In this document: in pieces, positions 42,053 to 53,779 of the stretch
Layout of the letters: every line of letters begins with the position of its first letter
Numbering within the stretch: position 1 is the first letter of the stretch
From: Chaetoderma sp. LZ-2023a
Taxonomy: Eukaryota > Mollusca > Caudofoveata > Chaetodermatida > Chaetodermatidae
DNA: 64,000 nt
Assembly (NCBI GenBank): GCA_034401795.1
Contig: CM067367.1
Location: 49,144,485-49,208,484, forward strand
Reading direction: 5' to 3'
The notes under the pieces: generated by a model
Told to the model about the DNA's origin: nothing
Seen by the model: the letters and a program-made list of their open reading frames with translations, nothing else
Database searches by the model: none
Program-made: the position numbers and the translations under genes

Positions 42053-44297
42053 GTTGGGACATATATGGATTTCCAGCTGGAACCATCCACCCTGGTCTCC
42101 GTATTCTTCTATCTGGTAATATATTCATAGCTATCTTAAATAATTTAGACTGAAGCTTCAATGTGTCAATAATCGTACATAATAAGTATTTCATGCATAT
42201 GATTTTTATCCATCATCGATTCGAACACAAAACTTACATCATTTTTATTTACACAATGCTATGTGATAAGTTGGAGGAAACGCAGAAAGGACATGTTATA
42301 AGAACATGTGGTAGATGTAGTAAAATAGCCAGTTAGAATTGCTTTGTATATATTGAGGTGCTAACTGATATCATACGCGTGACTTCAACAGGTGCGTGTA
42401 ATCAAAACCATACTGTCCACATGATATATATGCACATCGTCAGCTAAAAACACATAATCACCCTCACTGTATCAGATTCTTGTTACATTGTAAGATTCTT
42501 TGTTAATATTTGAGCCAAATCTGGCCAGTAATTTCAGAGACATCCATAAATATAGAATTTGATTTAAGCTTGATGCCGGTTGGCTAACCAAGCCATGTGC
42601 AAAGTCTGGAAATCTCCTTTTACAGAAAGATACGGTATGAGATTATAGGGCCACCTAGTAGTCATCTTCATAATCTCTCAGCGTACAGAAAAGGTACCGG
42701 GGACGTTTTCATATTCTAAATAATCGAGACCCAAACATTACGCTAAACGATACTTATAGCAGAGCATCAGTTGACCAGTTAAATGCCAAAATTTATAATT
42801 GGTATCAGTTTGATTCAGGTTGATTTGTCTAGAAATCAGAATATAAAGTGTTCTGTACACCTACAGATGACATCAACTGCTTCAGAAAGAATCATTCCAC
42901 CAGCTTCGCGCATATATAGAAATCTGATCAAAACAAAAAACACCTGATTCTTTCGAAGTTCTAGCAATTGGCAATATCTAATTCATTCGATTCCTATTCG
43001 TTTTTTAGCTTGGAAGACACAAGCAAGTCTAGTTAGCCTGCTTTCTTTGAAAACGTATAGCAGGTACAAAAATGATCATGACAATTCTAAACCGCATAGC
43101 GGACCAAAGATTGAACATCTGCAAATTAAACACAGCAAACCAATCCTGCACAAAGAGTTTTTTAATTTGCCAAATAAACAGATGCAAAGTAAACTAGAAA
43201 TCACTCGAGATCCATGCTGACTTGCACTTTTGTGCTCTGACGAGGGAAGGCAATAAGTGACACTAGTGGCCTAGAGAGTTGCGCGGTCGACCTCAAACTC
43301 AAGCATCAGAAAATGTCATAATATGAAGGCATGGTGTAAATCTAGTGATTCTGCTTTCTTGCACTCCATAGCTATGGCTGCAATGTGTATTTCCGCAGAC
43401 ACTTTGTGGCCCAGTGAACTAGAAATGTCATGCTTTATCCTGAGAATGTAGTCTATTTGATCAATTGTGCCCTTTGCCAGAAACAGTATGTTGGTGAAAC
43501 AAAAAATGCATTTAGAGTGCAGGCTAGACGCCACGTTTCTGATATTAACACCTCAGCAGATACGCCAATTGCTCAACATTTCCAACTTCCGGATCATTCA
43601 GTTGAACATCATTTTGAAATCATGCCAATAGAACAGATTCCGACCTTCGATAGTGAGGAAGAAACGAGTTCGTTTCGCAAAATCCGAGAGGGCCATTGGA
43701 TTAGAACACTCCAAACAAAAGCACCATTTGGAATAAATGTAGATTCGGGAATATCACAAAAGAACAAAATTATCCCATTTCAACTCATATACAATAGACG
43801 TAATGTTGAATTAGCGAAAACCATGAAAGACGAATATTCACAGTTGCAATCTAAATTAAAGGAACCGATCAAAGCACGACCAGTAATAGCTTACAATAGA
43901 GATCCAAACCTGAAAGCCGGGCGTTTGTTCGTATGTGTGTATGTGTGTGGGTGTGTGCTCGTACATCCGCACGTGTGTGCATCTATACTTGCGTGGGTGT
44001 ATGTGTGCGTGTGTGTATGTGGGTGTGGGTGCATTAATTCGTGAGTACATTAGTGCGTGGGTGTGTGCGTGTGGGCGGGCGTGCGTACGGGCGTGCATTC
44101 GTGTGTGTGTGATTTCTCTATAATGTAGGATCAATCCCAGCCTTTACCTGTTAAAGCGACCTACTGATAAGTTCATTTTACCCCAACTAATCTCAAGGAA
44201 CCACTCTAAGTAAATCTAAACTTGGTCTCGATAGGACAAATTTAGGTAAAGAAATTTTCAATTAAATTCCTGTGCCAATGCGTTTTTTTCAATGTAA

Positions 44298-44349
<52 letters not shown>

Positions 44350-47300
44350 GAATGCACACACGCACACACATACATACACACGCATGCATACACAGACAGC
44401 CACAGAAATGCACATGCGCATGCACATACACAATGCACGCACGCAGGCACACAGACACCCACACGCACGCACACACGTACGCACGCACGCACGCACGCAT
44501 GCATACCCACACAAACGCATGCACACATGCTTGCATGCGTGCATGCACAGACTGAAAGCTGCAATACTCCCAGCGGCCTTTTGTGGTGTGAATAACAACA
44601 CTATTGTAGACAGACACACATTTGAACAGATTCCGTATTTTGATTCCAATAAAGAAACACGTGAATTTAGTAAACTAAGGACATTACAAACAATTCTTAC
44701 TGGTCTGAATACAATGCCCTCTTCTGCTACAGGGTGGGTGCAATGGCAATGGTGATTTTCTAAATGACTAATTTCTATTGCATAGTTCTTTGTGCGTGTG
44801 TGTACTCGACTGATTGTGTGATGCATATGCGTGAGCGAATATGCGTATGTCTAGGTTGTCTTTCTCATGTATACATTCGTATACATGTCTAAAATTGCAC
44901 AAGCTGTTGACAGTTTTGTTGGGCTATGCGCGCTCTTTATAACCTTGGAACTGTGTTATCTTGACATCAAGTTTCTGGGAATTCATGGTTCAACGGTTTA
45001 AAAGATACCCGTAACATTTACACCACATGGGTTATTCATCTGATAACATAGTGTCCTTGTTCAAAAGCAGCAGAAGACATATACACATTTATATTCCTAG
45101 TTAACTTCTTATTATCATAATTTCGTACACTCGACGTTCGCTGGCATTGTGTGGAAAAAGTGCAATGCAATTTAAATCTATTTTCTTATTAAATTCTACA
45201 GGTTGTTTCCAAAGGAAATGCTGAAATGTTGAATCTCAATTCGCCAATGAATGCCACACAGTTCAGCATAATGACAACATCTGAAATGGCCCCTATATGT
45301 GCTGTCATCGCATATTTCATTGACAATTGTGAGGTTACTGCGGATAGTGTGACAATCAACGTTTCTGGTATCTTACGAAATCAGGTAATTTAAAGTACAC
45401 TTGCTATAGCGAAATCCAATATGTCAGTCGTGTATATAAAGCTGTACTCAATTACGTCACGTATAAGCTGACGTGACGATCAACTTTGTAATGGATGATG
45501 CAGCTAGGCCAGTTCAGGATGAGAGTAGACTCAGTCTAGCGAATTGTGTTTATAGTTATGAACATTGCGAGGGGAGGCGACGTGAACACTCCTTCCATCC
45601 ATTAAGATGCCAACAAACAGGAACATTGTAATGTAGCCAAGTGGTTAGTTATATTTTTAATTATATACTACATGTTTACAATAATTATGTAAGGACATAT
45701 CAATTCTAGGTTCTAAGTAGTCGATCTCGAATGAATAAATTACTGATGAGCAAGAGCTATCTGAATTTCATTAAATAGAGCGTGTATGTGCACGCTTTGT
45801 CCATAGTGTTCCTAGAGAGGGACAATACAGATGGACACGATGTATTTCCATATATGATGAAAATTTATACTATCATTACTAATTTGTTTTCATCTTGTAC
45901 TTCAGGATAATCAGCAGAGGATACAAAGAGACGAATAATGGCAATGAAACTATCAGATATTGCCATGATAACACCAGTTACTAAGCCAGTACTGGGCCAA
46001 TACCAGACCATATTTTCACGGTATAGGTCCAGTACCTGCCCAGTAACCTGCGAAATCATGGAAATATCAATTTGCATGTTATGCATGATGGCATGATACC
46101 AACAACTAACTAAAATTGTGACAAGCACAGGGGAAGATGGATTTATACAAATCGAAGGTGTTAATGTACCAACTTAAGAATGTGAATAGGGTGGCTTGAG
46201 AATGGTGTGTAAACGGGACAAGTCGTTGTCTTGCATTATATATACAGATTTCTGTTCGATACATATCACAATCAAACGAGTTAATAATTCGATTGTTTAA
46301 TTTATAATTTCACTTATTACACAGGTCAGTTCAGCCTTTGGTGCCAGACAGTTAAATCCTGGTACTAGCACGACATTCACTGTTAAATCTGAGCCGAATT
46401 CATTCATATACGCTTTAGCTTTCGATAAGACCGTAGTTCAATCGGCCGGAACTAATGACATCACAGAGAAAACCGTTAGTATAGGCTGCTTCATTCCTAG
46501 CTATGTCCGCCTATTTCTATTTCCCGTATGTGTACTTTGTTTGTGGGAGCATGCAAGTGACAGATCTGGATGCTATAAACTATTAGCAAATGGAGGATCC
46601 AGCTACAATTGTTCTCACCCAAATATTCGCAGCATTCCTTCAATGCCCCATTCACATTATTTAGGTACACACTGTATATTATATACATTCATGTAATGCA
46701 CTGTAACATTCTCACCCATAGTATGTGTAATGATGCTAACGTAGCTAACATATCATATATGGTGAAACAAGCTATAGCAAATAGATTGATATTAATGTTT
46801 GAAATATTGTACTGTATGGCTGTTGTGATATAAATATATTAGCATATAAGTGTTGAATCCGTTAAGAGATGGTCTAGAGGAGACAATCCACGATGAACAC
46901 ATTACATGATACATATCACGGACTTGCTTCCTGCGCAACTTTGTGGATGGTATTGGGTTGAATCATTTATTGTCAGGATATCTTTTAAGGGGTTGACATA
47001 CGTGTATATGTTATATATATATATCGGGCTTGGGTACAGGTGCAGGGTATTGCATTTAAATGCAAATGCAAATGTTTGCAACTTATTCAAATGCATGTGC
47101 AAATGCAAATGCATTTACAAATGCATTTTAATATGTGGACACACCTCTGGTACTAAAATTCTGGTCCACAGTATGCATCTATCAACTATGCATATGCTGG
47201 GAGTGAGTATCTTTGGGAACATGTTTTGTAACTTAATGATGTAGTGGGTTCTAACTTATGAGAAATGTTTTGGTTGTAGTATTTTAATAATCAATGTTGG

Positions 47301-49240
47301 AAAGTAAAATAATCCATTTCTTTTAGATTTATAGATTATTAAAGCCTGATAAACAATAGTGCATGTAGTATAGAATATGAATAATATAATAACATATTAT
47401 TAGTAACCCAGGAATGGCCAAAATGACAAAACAAAGGTTCTGTATTGATCTTGAAGAATGTAAATTTGAACACCAAGAAAATAATATTTTTGAGATTTTA
47501 CCACTGGAATAACTGGCTCGCTTACCAAACTAGTCATTCCAGTGTAAAATTTTCAAACCTAGTCTCTTTGTCTGAAAATGAAACTGTTCTATGAAAGAAA
47601 TAATACTTATTTTACCATTAAGGGGTAATCATTAGAGAATTTATTTTTCAGATTTCCGTTGATTATTTTTAGGCTAATCTTACTGATCACTATTGCGCCC
47701 ATGGAACCAACATGTGCCAGTCAAATTACTTTCAAAAATACTTATCAAATATAATGTTGAATATCTGAAAAGTAATTTGATTGATAGTCGCTGCTGTGCC
47801 TATGCTGTGCCTATGGCAGCAACATGTTTCAGTCAAAGTATATTCAAAATATAGCTGTAAGCTAAAGCTTCCAGTCAAATTTGTTTCAAAATATTCATCA
47901 GCTTGTTCAATAACTGAATTAAGATGCTAACATTTCAGGATTCAAATGTTTAAATGTTAACTCATATGGCTGAGAAAACACATGGCTGAGAATGTGTGCA
48001 TAGTAGACTGAATGACAGATGCTGCTAATCACAATGGGTGAACAGTAAAAAATTAACCCATGTCATGCTGAATTATCTGCATCTATTATTTATTGATCTT
48101 AGTAAATGTCTATTTGCATTCCAAGAAGATGATCTTTGATGATTTACCACTGGAATGACTGACCCGATTACAAAACCAGTCCTTTCAGTCATACATTTTC
48201 AAAAATGGTCTTCTCTTGTGATACAAATGGACATTCAAAAAGCCAATCTTGACAAATACAGGATTAGGAGATTTCTGAATGAATGGAGTTAACAACGTAC
48301 TACCCTATTCATAGATTGAACAGTCAGAGATATATTACTAAGCTCAAGCTAATTACTTTGAAAGGATCTTGACAAAGAATATAGCAAGTACTTATTGAAC
48401 AGATTGTACAGGCAAAAGTTCTCGAGTGACCAAAAGATTGCAGTTCTTTAAAGCAGATTATTGTATGAATATTATTAATCTTCCTGAAAATCAGCATATT
48501 GATTAACGCAGCAACAACGTTTAGTCCAATAGTTTTATTAACGTATCTGTGTCCAAACCGGCAAACGCAGCCTTTAGTGTGGTCTTTACAAATGCCCATT
48601 TGCAGCACAAGAGAAGAGGATCACTGAGCCAATCATCCCAGTGGTCTGGTATGTAAGGGGTAAAGGGCATTGGCCAGGAGAATAGAGGCACCAATTCCTT
48701 ACTATGTATAAGATGAGTATATGTATTATACTCTAGAGATACATTGCTGTAGATTATCTCGGAAACAAATTAACTAAAATCTGTTGGCTTGCTAAGATCT
48801 CAACTGACGTAAACTAATTTCGAAATATGCATGATTTTGTACATATGTATATTTATGGCTGAGAGCTACATGCTAAGAAATTCAGAGTGAAATGAGTTAA
48901 TAAATCACACAGAATTAAATTTCTTTAAAGCAACAGAAATCGCAGGTTTATGATTTAACAAATAATTTGGTTGAATAATTTGAAATTAATTTGACTTGCA
49001 GCTGCTTGGTTCCTTCCAATTTTGAAAGAAATACAGAATGAAAAAAGTGGTGCATTTGAAAAAACTCAAATGCATTTGAAAACTCAAATGCAAATGCAAC
49101 CGTTTTTATGCAAATGCAAAATGCAAATACATGAAATTCAAATGCAAGTGCAAATGCAAATGCAAATGCGTCAGAAATTGCATAATTGCATTAAATGCAA
49201 ATGCAAGTGCAAATGCATTTGCACTTGTACTTAAGCCTGA

Positions 49241-49339
<99 letters not shown>

Positions 49340-50433
49340 GGTACCGAAGTTCGTGAATCTAAGCAAGTAATGCACTCGTGAAAGAAAACTCTTAAACAGA
49401 TCTGCGCAAGAACTTAACACAATGTGAAATAACACTTCCCAATACAAATGAAAAAATTTCAGTACAAAATTTTAATTTTTAAACAAATCCCAAAGCATTT
49501 GAACTGACCCACCTCGCCAGGTTATGCGTGAAATAGCGGTACCGAATTTCGTGAATTGCATCTTCAGATGTCTGGTACATGCTTGTAAAAGCTTGCAATT
49601 TTTATCACCACCATCAGTAAGTGTATGAAAAGTTTCTTGTTTTGACCGTATTTTGCTCAAAACTTTGTCAAAAGCTTCAGAACTGTCAATCAAAACGTGG
49701 CTACTGTGTAGATGCGTTCCATTCAACGTTACATCATAGAACGAGAGCGATAAAAACAACTTCACGAATTTCAGTACTCACGAGTATATATGCATGAACT
49801 ATCGTGACCTGCACGGCACAGATTAGAGCTGCCTTCTGGCACATTCTTTGTGCATGTTAGTTTTGGGACATATTGATCATTGACAGCATCCAATATCAAA
49901 GTAAACAATCAATCATTCAGAATAGGTATTTCAGGAGATAGGCCAAGAAAACGAACTCGTTGTTCATGAGCATTTGCAGAACAAAATTGTAGCATGAACT
50001 TAATGAGCTTAGGAGGCATATGCGCAGTACAGGGTGGGTTGACGAGGGTATGCTCATTGCCGGCATGCGCGTAGGAATAAAATTGAACGAATAAATACAA
50101 AGTGTTTTATAGCTGTACATGCAAAGTTATTATATCTATGTATTACATTGTCTGCAGATCGAGTATGGTCTTCGTGCATTTAGCTCAGTGCGGCAATACA
50201 GTCCACTATTAGGAAACACGGATAAGCTTATTAAGGTGATGTATATATTTACCTCTTAATCTGCATAACGCTTTATAGACATTAGGTGAAGCTAAATATG
50301 TTTGTATCGATACAATTCTTTAGTGACCACAACATGATCATTCTTTCAGGCATGTGATCAGAAGATCAGCATTTTAAAAACAAATTCACCATCTTTGACC
50401 AAGTTTGCAAATTTTACAGTTGAGGTCTACTGA
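42053..50433 (+). CDS. Alpha-2-macroglobulin/TEP/CD109-family gene, partial, spliced
   Basis: Exons: 42053-42115, 45202-45384, 46325-46474, 50158-50235 and possibly 50350-50433. All have AG|...|GT borders and phase 0, and join into one frame. The joined product has VFFYL then VVSKGNAEM, EMAPICAVIAYFIDN.EVTADSV, and PGTSTTFTVKSEPNS then ALAFDKTV and NDITEKT. These are the order and motifs of the macroglobulin-domain region just before the thioester domain (MAP.A..L.YY, E..ADS, PG..V.L.V.A.P.S.., A.DKSV.., ND.T). Such secreted or GPI-anchored proteins trap proteases or opsonise microbes. No thioester GCGEQ exon is seen, and the last exon ends in TGA, so the gene is either truncated or ends with an alternative exon. 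Upstream exons were not identified. Confidence 0.7.
43391..43915 (+). pseudogene. Penelope-like element GIY-YIG endonuclease fragment
   Basis: A 160-codon open stretch codes NVVYLINCALCQKQYVGET (GIY-YIG motif with the CxxC typical of Penelope-like elements), ARRHVSDIN, AQHFQLPDHS, IEQIP and REGHWIRTLQTKAPFGIN. It follows the order of the endonuclease from the VYLI/YVG motif to the last Asn. The reverse transcriptase that should precede it is missing. The frame then runs into a TG repeat. It lies in the intron between macroglobulin exons 42053 and 45202. Confidence 0.85.
43920..44115. repeat. TG-rich microsatellite
   Basis: Interrupted GTGTGTATGTG and GTGCGTG repeats directly after the GIY-YIG coding piece. 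Confidence 0.85.
44300..44555. repeat. (CAGA)n and CACG/CACA microsatellites
   Basis: (CAGA)n at 44300-44348, then CACA/ACGC repeats to ~44550; it precedes the second GIY-YIG fragment. Confidence 0.9.
44567..44740 (+). pseudogene. Second Penelope-like GIY-YIG fragment, decayed
   Basis: EQIPYFDSNKETREFSKLRT and LQTILTGLN correspond to the EQIPTFDSEEE ... RTLQTKAPFGIN stretch of the first fragment, with internal deletion. Only the C-terminal third is left. Confidence 0.7.
47494..47555. repeat. TGGCTCGAT hairpin repeat
   Basis: TTTTACCACTGGAATAACTGG and CTAGTCATTCCAGTGTAAAA are complementary; one of the best copies. Confidence 0.8.
48141..48200. repeat. TGGCTCGAT hairpin repeat
   Basis: TTTACCACTGGAATGACTGA and CCAGTCCTTTCAGTCATACA arms; slightly decayed. 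Confidence 0.75.
49060..49225. repeat. AAATGC hexanucleotide repeat
   Basis: Repeated CAAATGCAAATGCATTTGAA in both orientations. A smaller array is at 47047-47130. Confidence 0.85.
49243..49334. repeat. (AT)n microsatellite, ~92 bp
   Basis: Uninterrupted TATATA run; readable as alternating Ile-Tyr on either strand but not coding. Confidence 0.97.
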
Positions 50434-52277
50434 GAAGCTTTGCTAAACGTATTCATATTTAGAATTTCAACTTTATGCATAAATTTGCTGGCTCAAGTTG
50501 GTAATCTCTCCTAATTTATCTGTCTTAAATTCTCTTTAATGTGATAAGAACAATGCTGCATTGGTGTTATCAGTGGACATCGAATAGTGAACTATGCTCA
50601 CAAGAAATAAGTATTACACCTTACGCTACCAGATTCACATGAGACCTTTACAATTAAGCTGACAAATAATACAGTGTTGCAAATCATTAATGAACATATC
50701 TATGTAAATAAATACCATCAAAATCGGTATCATACATACAAATAGTACACACATGCCAGTCCAATATAAAGTATGCGTGGAATTAAAATTTTAAAATTTG
50801 CTTAACACATTACCACTCTGACTTCAAAATGTAAAAAATTCAAATTAAATTAAAAGATGAACTGGTGTTCAACAAATTTGGTAGAAGATATTTCTGTCTA
50901 TTGACTCAGCAAACGATAGAATATTAGCATAAGAATGGTAATGGTTATGGAGATTTCTGAGTTCACCTTTTTAATATTTGTGGCATTTCAGATTGGACAT
51001 ATAGTAGTTTTCTGCTGAATGTGTTCATACTTTTATGCATTTTATTAAACAAGCCGACGCATCGCTAATTGGTTTTCAAAAATGTGTTTTTCAAGACTGG
51101 CAAATTTGACACATTTCATTGAAATCATGATGGAAGATAGATAAATGTTGGTGTATAAGAGGTTGTGTGTAGACATAAATTAGCATGATTTGAGTACAGC
51201 TCCTAAATACGTTAACATGTTTTAAAAAAACCCAGAGACCTGTTAGTAAGATATGTGATTTTGAATATTTTTAACATAATTAGCCCATTTTATTTTCTTA
51301 TTTCTGAGCTGTACTGTGTATCCCTTCAAGGGGCTGTATAGTGTATTGGAAATCGGTCACAGTGTTAGATGCATTCTGACGAATATTGAGCAAAATATGT
51401 TTTGTTATTAGCCTTGAACCTTTCAACCGAATCGCTGTATATTTTCTGAAATGATGACATACTTTTAATCTATTTATGCAAATTTATATGCATCCTGTCA
51501 CAGCTTTAAGCCCGCTTCTAATTTCTTGTATCAATTGGATCCACCGTTGGTGGACTGAAATACATTTTGAATACATTTTGAATCTAGTTTTTGTGTAAAT
51601 GTGCCACACAATAATTGCATGGTCTCGTGTTTATCCTGGTGATCAAGGCTGTGTCTTGAATTTCCAGATACCACGTTAGTCATTTAAAACCTGAATTTTT
51701 CGATGCTCCAATTCAAGGTAATACGGATCAGCAACTGAATTTTCTGGAACTTATTTGACATAACACACTCCCAGTGAAATTAGTTTCAACATGTTCGCCA
51801 GGATATTTACCAAATTCTAAATGAATTTGTGGTGTCTACAGCTGTATTTTCGGGGTGGGCGTTGGAGTGCTACCAACTTTGGTAGTATTAGTTAAATGAG
51901 AAATTCAAAATGGCATCCAGGGTGACCGCCATAACCTTAAAATGTACATGTCATTAACTCGTCGTACTTGATGGTGGGAGAAATAGTGTACCATGATGGA
52001 ATTTTCCATTGCATCACCCTAAGTAAAATGTCTATTGAGACATGTATGGACTCAATGCCACAATACGCAGATATGCTTAGGAGAAGCTATGGACTATGAG
52101 CTCCAGTTCGCTTCGAGGATGAAATGTTTTTTGGAAGGCTGACACGCGTCAACTAACAGAGTGCTGGTGTACTATTAGCCAGTACCTAGGTCCCTGAAAC
52201 AAACATGAGTTTACTGGCTTCATTAACATGAGTAGCAGAAGACGTCTTTGAATACAGTACACAACATAGCTTTCAAG
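50434..52277. other. No gene seen
   Basis: AT-rich sequence without recognised coding, RNA genes or clear repeats. No further macroglobulin exon (thioester motif) could be found. Confidence 0.45.
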
Positions 52278-53568
52278 TCAATGTGCAATTTCGTCATCAA
52301 TCTCTACTGTGCTTCTGGATAGAGACAAGAAGCTTTGCACACGCTCTGGAAATACAGTCCATACGTTCCACGATGTTCTTTTACCTCGTCCGGCACACAG
52401 CAGTGTGGTGTCACCATGTGAATGCATGAAAAAGGCACTGATGATGCTTGTGCATGTCCGAGGCTTGAGAAAATTCCATGTGCAGGGATACATCAATAAT
52501 GTTTGGCAAGACTACATGCCACCCAGCTCTAGCAGACCTGCACGTCCTGAGCTGTGGCCACTGCGAAGTCCAAAACATCAGTGTCAACAATTCTAAAAAG
52601 AAGTTTCATGTGGCCATTTCTAACGGCATGCGCAGCATGGAGTATCATTCTAGTGTCTGCTTACTCTTGATTACTGGGGTCAATGGATGCAGTTGATTCT
52701 TTGTCACACTGATGTGCCGTATTTTCTGCATACTGATCCCAAAGCGCATTCAATGTTTGAACATTTTCAAACTGAATCATGATGTATGGGATGAAAAGGG
52801 TTTCAGCATATTCATGAAATGTACGAACTGTTGCTGGCTTCAACATGTTGATTATAACAACACCATCAATTATTTGGATTGTCTTGCGTGTTTGGCCTTC
52901 AATACAAGCCATGCTACACATAGCTTATAGCTTCTAGGCATGGTAGAAGATCAGACTTTGACCAATGCCTTAGCTTATAGCAAATGAGTGATGGTGGTTC
53001 TGGCTGGCTTCCATGCTCAAAATGCTGTTCGAGGTCCCCATCCCGTGACTGGCATGATATGAAAAACCTTGCGAATAGGTTGCCGTGAGCTCATTTGGGA
53101 AAGTTATTCTTGGTGATTGTATCTGAGATTGGACAGCAGTCAACACAACTGATGCCCTCATTGATAAACTGCTGGCACTGTTTTCGTCCACGGTCTTTGA
53201 CTGTTGAAACTCCTCTCTCTCTCTCTCTCTCATCCATGATATCATTAGTGTCTAAAAGTGAGAAGGTCAGAACTGCACTCAGGAAATGGATTAGCCATAT
53301 CTCCTCACACTTGGATGAAGGCTTTGCCATCTTTGGCAAATGATTCTTGGATATAGATAATTTGTTCAGGATGTGTGCTGCAGATAAGTCCAGTAGCCAG
53401 TGTCTGTTCAAATTCAAACACTACATGAGACACTTCGAGACCTGCTAGCATCAGCCTTCTCAAGGCAGCAGCGTTTTCTATCAGGCCGACGGCACGTCCG
53501 TCCACTTTGGCATACTTATTTGATTCTTCATGTGACTGATCGAGGGCCACCAGTGCGAAGTTACACAT
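52278..53568 (-). pseudogene. Decayed member of an unnamed multicopy invertebrate protein family
   Basis: Read on the minus strand from 53568: ALVALDQSHEESNKYAKVDG, AVGLIENAAALRRLML, FEFEQTL and ESFAKDGKAFIQV. After frame changes come LLDTNDIMDE, ITKNNFPK, FISCQSRDGDLEQHFEHGSQ, KSDLLPCLE, IDGVVIINMLKPATVRTF.EYAE, LWDQY and, near 52400, TSWNVWTVFPERV. These blocks are in the order of a long protein found in many copies in cnidarian and molluscan genomes; I know the family only as unnamed. Several frameshifts, stops and a (CT)n run at 53212-53230 make it a pseudogene. Function unknown; high copy number suggests it travels with a mobile element. Confidence 0.6.
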
Positions 53569-53779
53569 TTCTCTCTATGAAATTCATCATAGACTTATGG
53601 ATGTGAGTCTTTGAGACCTAGCATGTCTCGCACATGGATTGGCAACCAACGTGCATAGTGGACATGAGCTAGTGCAAAACACCACATGATTCCAGTCCAT
53701 TATTTCTGGCATATTAGTCGTTTGAGCGTCCGCCGGAGTGACACGCCTACGAGTCTTAAATTCCATTATTAGCAGCAAT

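Larger units (their letters stand above)
46475..50157 (+). other. Large intron of the macroglobulin-family gene with repeats
   Basis: Contains AAATGC hexamer repeats (47047-47130 and 49060-49225), hairpin repeats (47494-47555, 48141-48200), an (AT)n tract (49243-49334) and several copies of TCAAATTTGTTTCAAAATATT. At 49338-49785 GGTACCGAAGTTCGTGAA and TTCACGAATTTCAGTAC form imperfect inverted ends of an uncharacterised repeat that contains a 97-codon minus-strand frame (49472-49765) without known homology. Confidence 0.5.

Noticed and set aside
43856-44134. His/Thr-rich minus-strand frame
   Set aside because: Complement of the TG/TGCG microsatellite following the GIY-YIG remnant.
44242-44826. 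Cys/Val-rich minus-strand frame of 194 codons
   Set aside because: Covers (CAGA)n and CACG microsatellites; it has no domain and overlaps the GIY-YIG remnant on the other strand.
49131-49447. Ile-Tyr repeat frames
   Set aside because: Simple (AT)n microsatellite.
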